Made by a program: the position numbers and the translations under genes. From contig NZ_PNRE01000043.1 of NCBI RefSeq assembly GCF_002879645.1, positions 1 to 64,000 of the forward strand: 64,000 nucleotides of DNA, in the 5' to 3' direction. Positions 1 through 11,109 of this stretch are shown piece after piece (positions within the stretch are counted from its first letter, which is position 1; every line of letters begins with the position of its first letter). The notes beneath the pieces were generated by a model. That model was not told the DNA's origin, ran no database searches, and saw only the letters and a program-made list of their open reading frames with translations. The DNA comes from Halomonas heilongjiangensis. Its GTDB lineage: Bacteria; Pseudomonadota; Gammaproteobacteria; Pseudomonadales; Halomonadaceae.

Positions 1-1079
1 AAGGGGCTGCCGTCGTTGAAGCTCAGCGCCTCCAGGCCGGGCAGCCGCGCGACGAAGCGGGCCGCCTCGTCGCGAATCGCCTCGGCGCAGCGCGGATGGC
101 CGAGCCGCTCGGCCAGGGTCGCGCTCAGCCGATGCCCCTCGAGCCAGTAGGGGCTGACCGCCAGGCTGTTCTCGATGCGCCGCCACAACTCGGCGTCGCC
201 GCCGCGGGCCAGGGCATCGCGGTAGTCCGCCACGCGGTCGGCGGCCACCGGCGCCAGCTCGGTGCGCCCGCCGTCGCGGGAGGCCGGCAGCGCCTGGATG
301 GCGCCCCAGATCGCATGGCGGCGCAGCCGATAGCACAGCGCCTCCCCCGGTGACTGCTCGTCGAGGAAGTCGGCCATCTTGAGCAGCGCCTGGCGGTTAC
401 CGCGCTCGTTGCCGGCTTCCAGGCGCATCTCCGGCATCTTCGCCGCCGGCGGCGCCTCGTCACGGCCGCGCGTGGTGACGAGCGCCTCGCCGGCGGCACC
501 GCGCCTGGTGGCCGCCGGCGCCGACGACGCCTGACGGGGCCGTGCCTGCTGCAGCTGACGGCGCAGCTCCACCAGGGCGTCGTCCGGCAACTGTCGATCC
601 CGCGCGCCGGCCAGCAGCGCATCGAGGGCGGCCTGGCAGGCCTGGTGCTCGTCTTCCGCATTGCTGAAGTCGAGCGGCTCGGCGAGCGCCGCCGCCCGCT
701 GGGTGAACTGGCGGAACAGGCGGGGCCGCAATCGCGCGCCCTTCGGCCCCTGGAAGGGGTAGGCCCGGTCCCACCACTGCTCGAGACTGCCCGCCAGCAG
801 GTGCAGCGACAGGGCGAAACGCACGCCGTCGCCCCCGCGCTGCAGGCAGTGCAGCAGGTGGCCGAGCACCTTGAGGTCCTTGCCGGCCTGGCCGAGCAGT
901 CTCGCCGCCCGCGCCTCGGCACCTTCCCAGTCGACCTCGCCATGCTGCAGCGAGCCGATCTTCATCATCTCCTCGTCGAGCCAGGCGTAGTCGCCGCTGT
1001 CGTCGAGAGGCCGGCCCACCCCGTCGGGTTCCAGGGGCGCCAGCAGGGGCGCCAGGTGCGCTTCACTGGTGATTCGCAT
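1..1079 (-). CDS. tssA: T6SS protein TssA (ImpA-type N-terminal domain), 3' end cut off by window
   Basis: Open frame from an ATG at 1079 to the window edge with no stop, so the C-terminus is missing. About 359 residues are visible, starting MRITSEAHLAPLLAPL and followed by PDGVGRPLDDSGDYAWLDEE, the conserved start of the ImpA N-terminal domain. TssA proteins organise baseplate priming and sheath polymerisation in the cytoplasm. The middle is Ala/Arg/Pro-rich and low in complexity, as expected for a linker before the variable C-terminal domain. It lies 10 bases downstream of tagO as the last visible gene of the operon, which matches the VasJ position in V. cholerae. The family call is firm; the C-terminal subtype cannot be judged. 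Confidence 0.85.
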   Translation of the reverse strand, partial: MRITSEAHLAPLLAPLEPDGVGRPLDDSGDYAWLDEEMMKIGSLQHGEVDWEGAEARAARLLGQAGKDLKVLGHLLHCLQRGGDGVRFALSLHLLAGSLEQWWDRAYPFQGPKGARLRPRLFRQFTQRAAALAEPLDFSNAEDEHQACQAALDALLAGARDRQLPDDALVELRRQLQQARPRQASSAPAATRRGAAGEALVTTRGRDEAPPAAKMPEMRLEAGNERGNRQALLKMADFLDEQSPGEALCYRLRRHAIWGAIQALPASRDGGRTELAPVAADRVADYRDALARGGDAELWRRIENSLAVSPYWLEGHRLSATLAERLGHPRCAEAIRDEAARFVARLPGLEALSFNDGSP

Positions 1080-1089
1080 GCCAGGCTCC

Positions 1090-1733
1090 TTACCAGCGAC
1101 AGGCGTCGCGCAGCGGTTGTATGTGCCGACGCAGCTCCGAGAGCTCGAAGCGCAGGCCATCCAGCACGCCGAGGTCGCTGCCCAGCACCAGCTCGTCGGC
1201 GTCGAGCAGCTGACGCAGGGTGGCAATGGCCGGCAGGCCCCGGCCACCGCTGACCACGTAGCCGCCGTCGCGCACCCGCCACTCCTGCTGCTGCTCGCGG
1301 CCGGCGGCCACCAGGCGCAGCCGGGCACGCGGCGCGTTCACGGCCGTCGGCAGATGCAGCTGGAAACGGGTGATCGACTTCTCGCAGGCGATGACCAGTT
1401 GCGGGCGCGGCGGCACGCTGCCCAGTGCCGGCACGCTCATCAGCACGCCGTCGCTGCGCTCGCGCACCAGCAGGCCCATGTCGTCACCGTCCCGTGCCGC
1501 CTCCTGGGCGTTGATCGCATGCCACAGCGCCGACCGGGGATCACCGCCCGCCGATACGTCCTCGGCGGCCTGGAAGAGGGCGTCGTAGCACCCCAGCCGC
1601 TCCAGCCGCGAATCCAGCACGGCGCACTCGTGGGCGCTCTCCAGCAGCTCCTCGGCGGCCAGCGCGCCAACGCTGTTGAACAGCACCATGGCCAGCCCCA
1701 GCCACAGCGCCGGGCGAATCGTGAAGCTCACTC

Positions 1734-1737
<4 letters not shown>
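1090..1737 (-). CDS. tagO: T6SS-associated protein TagO (VasI family)
   Basis: 215 residues if started at the ATG at 1737, which overlaps the stop of the upstream vasH gene as ATGA; an earlier in-frame start at 1764 would lie inside vasH. An N-terminal hydrophobic stretch ([20 protein letters not shown]) is a signal peptide or membrane anchor, so the protein is probably exported or periplasmic. After it comes the family signature [15 protein letters not shown] with two cysteines. Its place between vasH and tssA is the VasI slot of V. cholerae-type clusters. TagO is an accessory, non-core T6SS protein of uncertain mechanism. The assignment rests on signature plus synteny. Confidence 0.85.
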
Positions 1738-3338
<1,601 letters not shown>

Positions 3339-3342
3339 GCCC

Positions 3343-5955
3343 TTACTCCACCTCCGCGGTAAAGGCGCCGCTGTCGGCCTCGACGCCCAGCGCCACGCGC
3401 GTCACCGGCTCGCGGCGCGCCATGCGATCGAGCAGGGCCCGGGAGACCGGCGGCAACAGTTCGCCGTCGATCACCGATTCGAGCATCCGCGCGCCGTTCT
3501 CGCTGCGGGTGGCCCGCAGGCAGATCGCGTCGGCCAGCGCCGGGTCGAGGACCACCTCGGCCTGGCGATGACGCTCGCGAATGCGCTGGCCCAGGGTGTC
3601 GAGCTTGGCGAGCACGATGTCGCGCAGGGTGTCGGCGCCCAGCGGGACATAGGGGACCACCTCCATGCGCGCCAGCAGCGCCGGCTTGAAGAAGTCCGCC
3701 AGCACCGGGTAGAGCGCCTCGTCCAGGGCCGCAGGGTCGTCGGCATGAGCCACGATGGCTTCAAAGCCGAGGTTCGAGGTGAGGAAGAACACCACGTTCC
3801 GGCAGTCGATCAGCCGCCCTTCGCCGTCGGCCAGCTCGCCCTTGTCGAAGGCCTGGTAGAAGAGGTTGAGCACGTCCGGGTGGGCCTTCTCGACCTCGTC
3901 GAGCAGTACCACCGAGTAGGGGCGCTGGCGGATCGCCTCGGTCAGCAGGCCGCCCTCGCCGAAGCCCACGTAGCCCGGCGGCGAGCCGATCAGCCGCGAG
4001 ACGGTGTGCTTCTCCTGGTACTCGGACATGTTGATGGTGGTCAGGAACTGGCGGCCGCCGTAGAGGCCTTCGGCGATCTGCACCACGGTCTCGGTCTTGC
4101 CCACCCCGCTGGGGCCGACCAGCAGGAAGGCGCCCAGCGGCCGGCCCGGGCGACGCAGGTCGGCGCGGGCGGTGAGCAGGTGGCGATGGACGCGGGCGAT
4201 GGCCAGCTCCTGGCCCTGCACCAGCCGGCCCAGGGTCTCGGGCAGCTCGGTGAGACGGGTCAGCTCGTCGCTGGTCATGCGCTCCACCGGCACCCCGGTC
4301 CAGTCGCCGATGACCTGGGCGATCTGCGCCTCCTCGACGCTGGCGTTGACCAGCGCGAACTCCTGCTGCAGGTCGCTGAGCCTCGCCTCCTGCTCGACCA
4401 GCGCCGCCCGCAGGCTGTCGTGGTCGGCCTCGTCGGCCTCGTCGTCGAGCAGTTGGCGGTGCAAGGCCAGGATCGCATCGACACAGTCGCGCTGGGCCTG
4501 CCAGGCATGCTCCAGCGTGGCCAGCTCGTCGTCGAGGCGGGCCAGCCGCTCCTCCAGCTCGGCCAGGTGGGCCGCGTCCGGGCGGCGCCCGAGCTGCGTC
4601 TCGCGGTCGAGCTGGTCGCGCTCGCGCCGGGCGGCCAGGTGCTCGCTCTTGAGGTGGCTGAGCCGGCGCGGCGGGGTGTCCAGCGCCTGGGAGAGCCGCG
4701 CGCAGGCGGTATCGAGGACGTCGATACCCTTGTCGGGCAGCTTGCGGCCGGCCAGGTAGCGGGCCGAGAGTTCGGCGGCGGCACGCAGCCCGCTGTCGCC
4801 GACCAGCACCCCGTGGGCGCGCTCGTAGACGTCGCGCAGGCCGCGCAGGATCACCAGCGCCTGCTCGACGCTGGGCTCGGACAGCGCCACCGGCTGGAAA
4901 CGCCGCGACAGCGCCGGGTCCTTCTCGAAGTACTTCTTGTACTCGCGCCAGGTGGTGGCGGCGATGGTACGCAGCTCGCCCCGCGCCAGGGCCGGCTTGA
5001 GCAGGTTGGCGGCGTCGCCGCCGCCTTCCGTGTTGCCGGCGCCGATCAGGGTGTGGGCCTCGTCGATGAACAGCAGGGTCGGCCGCGGGGCGTTCTTGAC
5101 CTCGTCGATCACCGCCTTGAGGCGCTTCTCGAACTCGCCCTTGACCGCGGCACCGGCCTGCAGGGCGCCGAGGTCGAGCGCCAGCAGCTCGACGTCGGCC
5201 AGCGCCGCCGGCACCTCGCCGGCCACGATGCGCGCGGCGAGCCCCTCGACCACCGCGCTCTTGCCGACCCCGGCGTCGCCGATGACGATGGGGTTGTTCT
5301 TGCGCCGGCGGCCGAGGATGTCGAGCATCTGGTCGATCTCCGGGTCACGGCACAGCACCGGGTCGAGCTCGCCGCGCCGCGCCTGATCGGTCAGCGAGGT
5401 GGCGAAGCGGGCCAGGGCGCTGTCGCCCTGGCTCGCGCCGGGCTGGCGGCGACCCGCGCTTGGCTCCTGATCCCGGGGCGCCTCGGCGGAGTCCCGGGTC
5501 AGCCGCTCGAAGTCGCGGCGCAGGCTCTCGCGGTTGATCTCGGCCAGCAGCGCGGCGCTCTTCGGCCCCAGGTAACGGCCGCTGTTGTGCAGCAGGGCGG
5601 TGAAGATCATCCCGCTGCGCAGGGCCTCGTGGGCGAACTCGGTGGTCGCCAGCAGCCAGGCGTCCTGCAGCAGCTCGACCAGCAGCGGCGAGAAGCTCGG
5701 CGTGGCCACCTCGAGGTCGCGCGGCGGCCGCGACTCCTCGGCGAGCCGGGCGCGCAGGTCGAGGGCCTCGATGCCCTGCCCGTCGAGCAGGCAGCGCAGG
5801 TCGCACAGCGGCTGGTCGATCAGCGCCTGGAGCAGGTGGCCGACGGTGACCTCCGGGGCCTGCTGCTCGGCGCACAGGAGCGCGGCCTGTTCGAGCCCCT
5901 GGCGGGAGATGGCGTTGAGTCGGCCGATGAGTGCCGGAAGCTCTACCCTGAGCAT
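3343..5955 (-). CDS. clpV: T6SS sheath-recycling AAA+ ATPase ClpV (TssH)
   Basis: 870 residues from the ATG at 5955, chosen because AGGAGA lies just upstream and [14 protein letters not shown] is the normal ClpV start; the frame stays open further upstream only inside tssL. It has a Clp N-domain, a first ATPase module with Walker A GDAGVGKS, a coiled-coil middle domain rich in Glu/Leu/Arg, and a second module with GPSGVGKT and the [13 protein letters not shown] loop. ClpV strips contracted TssB/TssC sheath in the cytoplasm so the subunits can be reused. It lies 8 bases after tssL and 4 before vasH. Length and motifs are typical for the family. Confidence 0.95.
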   Translation of the reverse strand: MLRVELPALIGRLNAISRQGLEQAALLCAEQQAPEVTVGHLLQALIDQPLCDLRCLLDGQGIEALDLRARLAEESRPPRDLEVATPSFSPLLVELLQDAWLLATTEFAHEALRSGMIFTALLHNSGRYLGPKSAALLAEINRESLRRDFERLTRDSAEAPRDQEPSAGRRQPGASQGDSALARFATSLTDQARRGELDPVLCRDPEIDQMLDILGRRRKNNPIVIGDAGVGKSAVVEGLAARIVAGEVPAALADVELLALDLGALQAGAAVKGEFEKRLKAVIDEVKNAPRPTLLFIDEAHTLIGAGNTEGGGDAANLLKPALARGELRTIAATTWREYKKYFEKDPALSRRFQPVALSEPSVEQALVILRGLRDVYERAHGVLVGDSGLRAAAELSARYLAGRKLPDKGIDVLDTACARLSQALDTPPRRLSHLKSEHLAARRERDQLDRETQLGRRPDAAHLAELEERLARLDDELATLEHAWQAQRDCVDAILALHRQLLDDEADEADHDSLRAALVEQEARLSDLQQEFALVNASVEEAQIAQVIGDWTGVPVERMTSDELTRLTELPETLGRLVQGQELAIARVHRHLLTARADLRRPGRPLGAFLLVGPSGVGKTETVVQIAEGLYGGRQFLTTINMSEYQEKHTVSRLIGSPPGYVGFGEGGLLTEAIRQRPYSVVLLDEVEKAHPDVLNLFYQAFDKGELADGEGRLIDCRNVVFFLTSNLGFEAIVAHADDPAALDEALYPVLADFFKPALLARMEVVPYVPLGADTLRDIVLAKLDTLGQRIRERHRQAEVVLDPALADAICLRATRSENGARMLESVIDGELLPPVSRALLDRMARREPVTRVALGVEADSGAFTAEVE

Positions 5956-5963
5956 GGTGTCTC

Positions 5964-6806
5964 CTAACGGTAAATCTGATCGAGTAGGGCGCCGACCTGG
6001 GCCGCCTGCTGGTCCAGCGACCACGAGAACCCCAGATAGGCCCCCACCATGGCCGCGCCGAACAGCGCGAATACCCCCCACACCGGCAGGCCCCGGCCGT
6101 GGCGCCGGCGCCCCGGCACCACGTTGTCGAGCGGCCGGGTCAGCATGTCGTCGGGGGTATCGCCGAGCGCCGCGAGCTGGTCACCCAGGGCGCGCACCAC
6201 GTGCTCGTACTCCTCGCGGCCATGGGTCATGACCCGGTAGCGGCCCTCGAAGCCCAGGCACAGGCAGAGGTAGATGAAGGCCAGCATGTCGCGATAGCGC
6301 TGCGGCTCCTGCTGCAACCGGGAGAGGATCGAGAAGACCTTCTCGCCCCCCCAGGTCTCGTTGTGGAAGCGGGTCAGCAGCGAGTGCTCCGCCCACTTGC
6401 TCTGCTGCCCCCAGGCGGTACCCATCACGGCTTCGTCGATGAACGAGCAGAGCACATAGCGGTACGCCAGCAGGGTCGGTCGGTCGTAGCCCTGCTCGGT
6501 GAGCTCGATCTCGATCGCCGAGACCTCGTCGACCACCTGGCGATAGAGCCGCTCGATGTCGCCCATGGTGTCGAGCTGGCGCACCCGCACCACCATGCCC
6601 AGCAGCGAGCTGGCGGCATCCACCAGCGGGTTGAGGTTGTGGCCGCGCAGGCGGAACCAGTAGTCCTCGTCGGCGTCCAGGTGCTCGGCATGGCTATGGA
6701 TCAGCCGCTCCAGCCCCCGCTCGTTGATGCGATCCTCGTGGCGGGTGGGGGAGTAGCGGTCGATGGCACCGGCATCGGGGTCGAATTGCGTGGCAAGATC
6801 TTGCAT
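5964..6806 (-). CDS. tssL: T6SS inner-membrane protein TssL (DotU/IcmH family)
   Basis: 280 residues. The cytoplasmic DotU domain spans most of the protein, with typical segments NPLVDAASSLLGMVVRVRQL and CSFIDEAVMGTAWGQQSKW. A single transmembrane helix follows near the C-terminus (GLPVWGVFALFGAAMVGAYL), leaving about 25 periplasmic residues with no peptidoglycan-binding domain. TssL joins TssJ and TssM in the trans-envelope complex that docks the baseplate. It lies 3 bases downstream of tssK, consistent with translational coupling. Length is normal for short TssL proteins. Confidence 0.93.
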   Translation of the reverse strand: MQDLATQFDPDAGAIDRYSPTRHEDRINERGLERLIHSHAEHLDADEDYWFRLRGHNLNPLVDAASSLLGMVVRVRQLDTMGDIERLYRQVVDEVSAIEIELTEQGYDRPTLLAYRYVLCSFIDEAVMGTAWGQQSKWAEHSLLTRFHNETWGGEKVFSILSRLQQEPQRYRDMLAFIYLCLCLGFEGRYRVMTHGREEYEHVVRALGDQLAALGDTPDDMLTRPLDNVVPGRRRHGRGLPVWGVFALFGAAMVGAYLGFSWSLDQQAAQVGALLDQIYR

Positions 6807-6809
6807 GGC

Positions 6810-8144
6810 TTAGCTCCTGATCGCCCAGAACTGCATTTCCAGGCCGGGAAATTCGCCCGCCACGTGGAAGGCGAAACCGCTGGCGCCGTCGAGCATGCTC
6901 CAGGCCTGGCTCTGACGGTCGAGCCGGAAGTAGCTGTAACCGGCGTGATAGGGCAGCTCGCGTGGCGCCACCGGCAGCGGCTCCAGCGGCACCCCCGGCA
7001 GTTGCAGGCTGATGAGGTCGCGGATGCGCTCGACGCTGGCCACCTTGGTCTGCTGCAGGAACAGCTTGCGCAGCCGCTCGTTGGGCATGTCGGCGCGTAC
7101 CGCGAGGATGAAGTCGGCGTCCTCGAGCAGCCCCGCATCCGACAGCGGCGCGACCAGCAGGCCATAGCGGCGCGCCTGCAGCTGGATCGCCAGGGCCCGT
7201 GGCTCGAGCACCGTCGACAGCGCCTGGCGCAGGCCCTGCATCAGCATGCGGAAGGCGCGCTCGGGGTGGTCGTGGTCGTAGGCCGGGTACTCCGGCGGCA
7301 ACCGCGACTCGTCGGTGAAGGTGACCAGCTCGCTGGCGGTCTCGAGCATGGTGTCGAAGAGCCGCTCCGGGTGCAGCTGCCCGAGGCGTGCCAGGTGCTG
7401 GAAGCGTGGCTGGGCCCGGTTGAGCAGCTGCAGCAGCATGAAGTCGGAGACGTCGGCTACCCCGGTCTGGTGAGGCGTCGAGAGGCGTTGGGCGATGTTG
7501 CGCGCCCGCTCGCGCATCAGGCCGGCCATCTCGCCGACGAAGCGTTGCAGGGAGGGCGCCGCCTGGACGTTGAGCAGGGTCGGCAGGAACTGCTCGTCGA
7601 GCACCAGGCTGCCGTCGGGGCGCCGCTCGACGATGCGCGCCACCGCCAGGCAGGCGTAGGCGCTGCGGTCGTCGCGCTCGAGCAGCAGGCGGGGGGCGAC
7701 CTGCGCCACGTCGAGCTCGGTGCTGTCGCCGTCGCGGGAGTGCAGGTCGCGCACGCCGCGCTGGGAGAGCCGATAGCGCGCCGGCAGGTCGTCGCCGGGC
7801 CAGCGCACCTCGCCCACCGCGTCGGTGGCCAGCGGCAGGCCCAGGTAGACGATCTGGTTGGTGATGCCCGGGTCGTCGATCTCCAGCGGCTGCGGTTCGA
7901 TGTCGTCGTCGGGCAGTTGGAAGGCGGTGCCGTCCGGCATCACCCCGCTGGCACGACTGATGGCGATCCGCCCGAAGCTCAGGAACTCGGCGTTGAGCTC
8001 CAGCATCAAAAAGCCGTGGAGGTAGTGGCTGACGCCACGCAGGCGGGCATCGAGCAGCCCCTCCAGGCTGCGCTGCTGCTGCTGGAAGTGCTGCGGCTTG
8101 ATGAACAGCCCTTCGCTCCATACCACTCGGTTGCGGCTGGCCAT
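6810..8144 (-). CDS. tssK: T6SS baseplate protein TssK
   Basis: 444 residues beginning MASRNRVVWSEGLFIKPQHF, the highly conserved TssK N-terminus. TssK trimers connect the baseplate wedge (TssE/F/G) with the TssJLM membrane complex at the cytoplasmic face. Its start codon shares a base with the tssJ stop and its stop lies 3 bases before tssL, so the three envelope genes form a tightly coupled block. Length is typical and no unusual residues stand out. Confidence 0.94.
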   Translation of the reverse strand: MASRNRVVWSEGLFIKPQHFQQQQRSLEGLLDARLRGVSHYLHGFLMLELNAEFLSFGRIAISRASGVMPDGTAFQLPDDDIEPQPLEIDDPGITNQIVYLGLPLATDAVGEVRWPGDDLPARYRLSQRGVRDLHSRDGDSTELDVAQVAPRLLLERDDRSAYACLAVARIVERRPDGSLVLDEQFLPTLLNVQAAPSLQRFVGEMAGLMRERARNIAQRLSTPHQTGVADVSDFMLLQLLNRAQPRFQHLARLGQLHPERLFDTMLETASELVTFTDESRLPPEYPAYDHDHPERAFRMLMQGLRQALSTVLEPRALAIQLQARRYGLLVAPLSDAGLLEDADFILAVRADMPNERLRKLFLQQTKVASVERIRDLISLQLPGVPLEPLPVAPRELPYHAGYSYFRLDRQSQAWSMLDGASGFAFHVAGEFPGLEMQFWAIRS

Positions 8145-8683
8145 CAGTCTTCCTTCCTCAGCTCGGCCTCGAGCTCACGCAGTTGCACCAGCAGGTGGTA
8201 GTCACCGCCCTGGGCATCGATCTTGACCACCTTCTTCCACTGGGCCTGATCGGGGGCGCTGTAGAAGGCGATGATGCCGATGTAGCGCGTCTGTTCGTCG
8301 ACCTCGAAGGGCTCGTAGAACTTCCACTGCCCGGGCAGCAGGGTGAAGTCGTCATGGGTCAGGTAGTTGGTGCCCAGGGCCTCCTCGAGGTCGTCGCGCA
8401 GTTGGTCATGGTCGGCGGCCATCAGCATGGAGTCGTCCTTGAGCTGCAGGATCTGGAAGCGCAGCGGCGTGCCGTCGCCGTCGACGTTGGGGTTGACCCC
8501 GGGCTCGGCGACCATGGCGAGGTCGACCCGGGTCGGCCGCGTCTCGGGATAGCCCACCGGGATCGCGGGATCCTTCATGACCTGCCAGGTCTTGCCGGCC
8601 GCTTCACGGGTCGAGGCACAGCCGCCGAGCAGCAGCGCCGCCACGACCACCCACAGCCAGGCCAGTTGTCGAGTCGTGCTCAT
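8144..8683 (-). CDS. tssJ: T6SS outer-membrane lipoprotein TssJ
   Basis: 179 residues. The N-terminus is a lipoprotein signal peptide with lipobox LLGGC (residues about 18-22), so the mature protein is lipidated on Cys and held in the outer membrane facing the periplasm. The rest matches the TssJ beta-sandwich by length and position; it contacts the periplasmic part of TssM. The start overlaps the tagH stop and the stop overlaps the tssK start. Confidence 0.9.
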   Translation of the reverse strand: MSTTRQLAWLWVVVAALLLGGCASTREAAGKTWQVMKDPAIPVGYPETRPTRVDLAMVAEPGVNPNVDGDGTPLRFQILQLKDDSMLMAADHDQLRDDLEEALGTNYLTHDDFTLLPGQWKFYEPFEVDEQTRYIGIIAFYSAPDQAQWKKVVKIDAQGGDYHLLVQLRELEAELRKED

Positions 8684-10086
8684 GCGCCCTCCCGCTGCTG
8701 GCGGCGCACCGACTGGTCGTAGGCCTGCTCGAAGACCTCCCAGAACAGCTTGGCGAAGCCCTGCTGTCGGCCGGAGTTCAGCTCCTGGTAGTAGTGGCGA
8801 TACATCTCCCAGGCCCAGCCCCCCTCGTCCTCGAGGCGGTTACCGGCACCGCGGTAGGCATGGAAGCGCTTGAGCAGGGCGTCGGGCGCGAAGGCGTCGA
8901 GAATCGACTGCAACGCCTGGCCGATGGCCTCCTCGACCGCCGCCTGGTGCTGCCCCTGGTGGGCCAGGCACTCGGCCACGGCCGCCGGTGCCGAGAGATG
9001 CACCGGACTGCGCCGGGCGGAGAACAGCGTCTCCACGGTCTCGCCGTAGGGCTGCCCCAGGCGCAGGGGGTTGTCCTCGATGGGCTGCAAGCGCCGATCG
9101 CGCAGCGGATAGCGGCTGTCGTCCTGGGCCTGGTGCAGCGCCTGCAGGCCATCGATGGCGGCGCGCAGGGTATTGCCGGCCTCCTCGAGGAAGGCCTGCT
9201 GCTCTTCGCTGTCGCGGAAGCGCAGGTCGGCGCCCAGGGCACGCAGCAGGGGATCCGCGCCGACATGCCCGGTGGCGACCGGCGTCGCCTCCTGCCAGCG
9301 GTCCTCGAGTTGCTCGCCGACCGAGCGTTCCAGGTCGTTCAGCAGCCGTTCATCCATTTCCCTGTTCATCTCCGTGGTGTCCTCGTGTCGTCGAATCGTC
9401 GGCTCGGTGCGCACCGTCTCGTGCCGGCCCCGTGGGTGATAGTCCGCTGCCACCGTGGTCGCGCCTTCCAGCTCGTCGAGCAGGGGATCGGTGAAGTCGA
9501 TCGCCTCCTCGTCGGGGTGCTCCAGGGCGGTGAGCGGGTCGCGATGGCTGGCACCGGGCGTCGCTTCGCCGAGCGCCTCCAGGGGGTCGTCATGCCGCGG
9601 CGGCGCCAGGCCCGCCGCCGACGAGGCCTGGACCAGCGGCATGCCCTGCCCCGCCAGCGCCTCCTGCTCCTCGTTGATCAGCGCCGTCAGCGGCTGGGCC
9701 CCGGGCTGACTGGCCTGGCGATCGCCGAGGTGCACCCGCAGGTGATACTCGCCGAGGCGCAGCTCGTCGCCGTCGCGCAGGGCGACCCGCCGGTCACGGC
9801 CGAGCGGCAGGGTGGCGTGGTTGATGAAGGTATGGCCGCTGCGGTCGATCAGGCAGAAGCGGCCGTCCTGGCGCTGGATCTGGGCGTGACCGGGGCGGAT
9901 GCGCCCGGCATGGTCCTGCAGCAACCAGTCGTCGCCCGCCCCGCTGCCCAGGGAGCCCCCGGCCTCGTGGAAGACGTGGCTGCTGGTGGAGCGGCCTTCC
10001 AGGCGCTCGCTGTTGATGACCACCAGGGTGATGGCCGTGTGGGCAGTGGCATGGCGCTCGGTGGCATGAGGGTAAGCGGCTTGCAT
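8680..10086 (-). CDS. tagH: T6SS-associated FHA-domain protein TagH
   Basis: 468 residues. An N-terminal forkhead-associated domain (about 20-115) is visible from GSLGSGAGDDWLLQDHAGRI and HAQIQRQDGRFCLIDRSG, the phosphothreonine-binding fold. An acidic, low-complexity linker follows, then a C-terminal T6SS FHA-associated region ending in RHYYQELNSGRQQGFAKLFW. TagH takes part in post-translational control where a Ser/Thr kinase/phosphatase pair (PpkA/PppA) is present; neither gene is in this window, so a kinase-independent role is possible. It lies between tssG and tssJ, the VasC position. Confidence 0.88.
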   Translation of the reverse strand: MQAAYPHATERHATAHTAITLVVINSERLEGRSTSSHVFHEAGGSLGSGAGDDWLLQDHAGRIRPGHAQIQRQDGRFCLIDRSGHTFINHATLPLGRDRRVALRDGDELRLGEYHLRVHLGDRQASQPGAQPLTALINEEQEALAGQGMPLVQASSAAGLAPPRHDDPLEALGEATPGASHRDPLTALEHPDEEAIDFTDPLLDELEGATTVAADYHPRGRHETVRTEPTIRRHEDTTEMNREMDERLLNDLERSVGEQLEDRWQEATPVATGHVGADPLLRALGADLRFRDSEEQQAFLEEAGNTLRAAIDGLQALHQAQDDSRYPLRDRRLQPIEDNPLRLGQPYGETVETLFSARRSPVHLSAPAAVAECLAHQGQHQAAVEEAIGQALQSILDAFAPDALLKRFHAYRGAGNRLEDEGGWAWEMYRHYYQELNSGRQQGFAKLFWEVFEQAYDQSVRRQQREGA

Positions 10087-10092
10087 GGGCGT

Positions 10093-11109
10093 TCAGCCTG
10101 TCATCTGGATGCGTACCCGGCGGCGCCTGGAGGCATCACCGGACTCGGGGTCGACGAAGGTGGTCCAGCCGAGCTGGCAGCTGCCGGCTTCGCCCAGGCG
10201 CATCGGTCGCACGGCACTGGGCAGCAGCTCGAGCTCCAGGTCGTAGGCCAGCGGCTCGCGCAGCACGAAGTCCACCAGGGTCCTGAGCGGCGCGTGTTCG
10301 CCCCCGTCGGGCAGGAAGTCGCGGAAGCGCTCGAGGCTCAGGCCCCTCAGGCAGAGCGCGAACTTGCCGCCGATGTCGGCGACGCGTTCACCGGCGATCA
10401 TGTCCTCGCCCAGCGTCATCGCCGACCTGCCGGAGCGGCTGCGCTGGTCCTCGGGAATGTCGACCCAGCGGTGGACCCACTCCTCGAGGTGGACGTCGTC
10501 GAGGTCGAAGCAGTGGCCAACGATGCTGCACACCACCTCCGGCGAGCGCGACCGCCCCGCCAGCAGGCCGGCGTAGGCGAGCATCTTGCTCCAGTTGATC
10601 GGCGTCTCGCCGCGCAGCTCGCTGTCGGCCAGCCCCACCAGGGCGAAGATGGCGGCGGAGAAGCCGTCGCTGGCGCCATCCTGGTAGCGCACATAGTGGC
10701 GATACTTGCGCCAGGCGCGATGGACCAGGGTCAGCAGGCGATGATTGAAGAAATCGAGGAAGTCGCCGGCGGCGCCCTCGTGGTGCGCGGCGTCGTGGGC
10801 AAGGCTCTCGAGGTAGTAGCCGGGCAGCGGCGACTGGGCCCCCTGCAGCCCGAGGAAGCTGACTTCCAGCTCGTAGCCACCGGCGGCACCGGGCGCCAGG
10901 GCCACCACGTCGCTGCCGGGGAAGCCCAGCGACGCCGACGCCTTGTAACGCACCCGTTCGGGCACGCTACCGCCACCACCACCTTCGAGATCATCGTCGT
11001 GGTGGCGATGCAGCAGCTCGACGAGCTGGTAGAAGTCGTAGCGTCGGGCCCCCTCGAGCAGGGCCGCCGGCGCTACATCAGCGGCTGCTGGCCCGACTGC
11101 AAGGTCCAT
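10093..11109 (-). CDS. tssG: T6SS baseplate protein TssG
   Basis: 338 residues with the usual N-terminal segment RRYDFYQLVELLHRH and the SLGFPGSDV region. TssG forms the core of the baseplate wedge with TssF and TssE in the cytoplasm. The start chosen lies inside the end of tssF, giving a 37-base overlap in another frame; overlaps at this junction are common because TssF and TssG are made as a complex. The exact start could be a few codons later. Confidence 0.92.
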   Translation of the reverse strand: MDLAVGPAAADVAPAALLEGARRYDFYQLVELLHRHHDDDLEGGGGGSVPERVRYKASASLGFPGSDVVALAPGAAGGYELEVSFLGLQGAQSPLPGYYLESLAHDAAHHEGAAGDFLDFFNHRLLTLVHRAWRKYRHYVRYQDGASDGFSAAIFALVGLADSELRGETPINWSKMLAYAGLLAGRSRSPEVVCSIVGHCFDLDDVHLEEWVHRWVDIPEDQRSRSGRSAMTLGEDMIAGERVADIGGKFALCLRGLSLERFRDFLPDGGEHAPLRTLVDFVLREPLAYDLELELLPSAVRPMRLGEAGSCQLGWTTFVDPESGDASRRRRVRIQMTG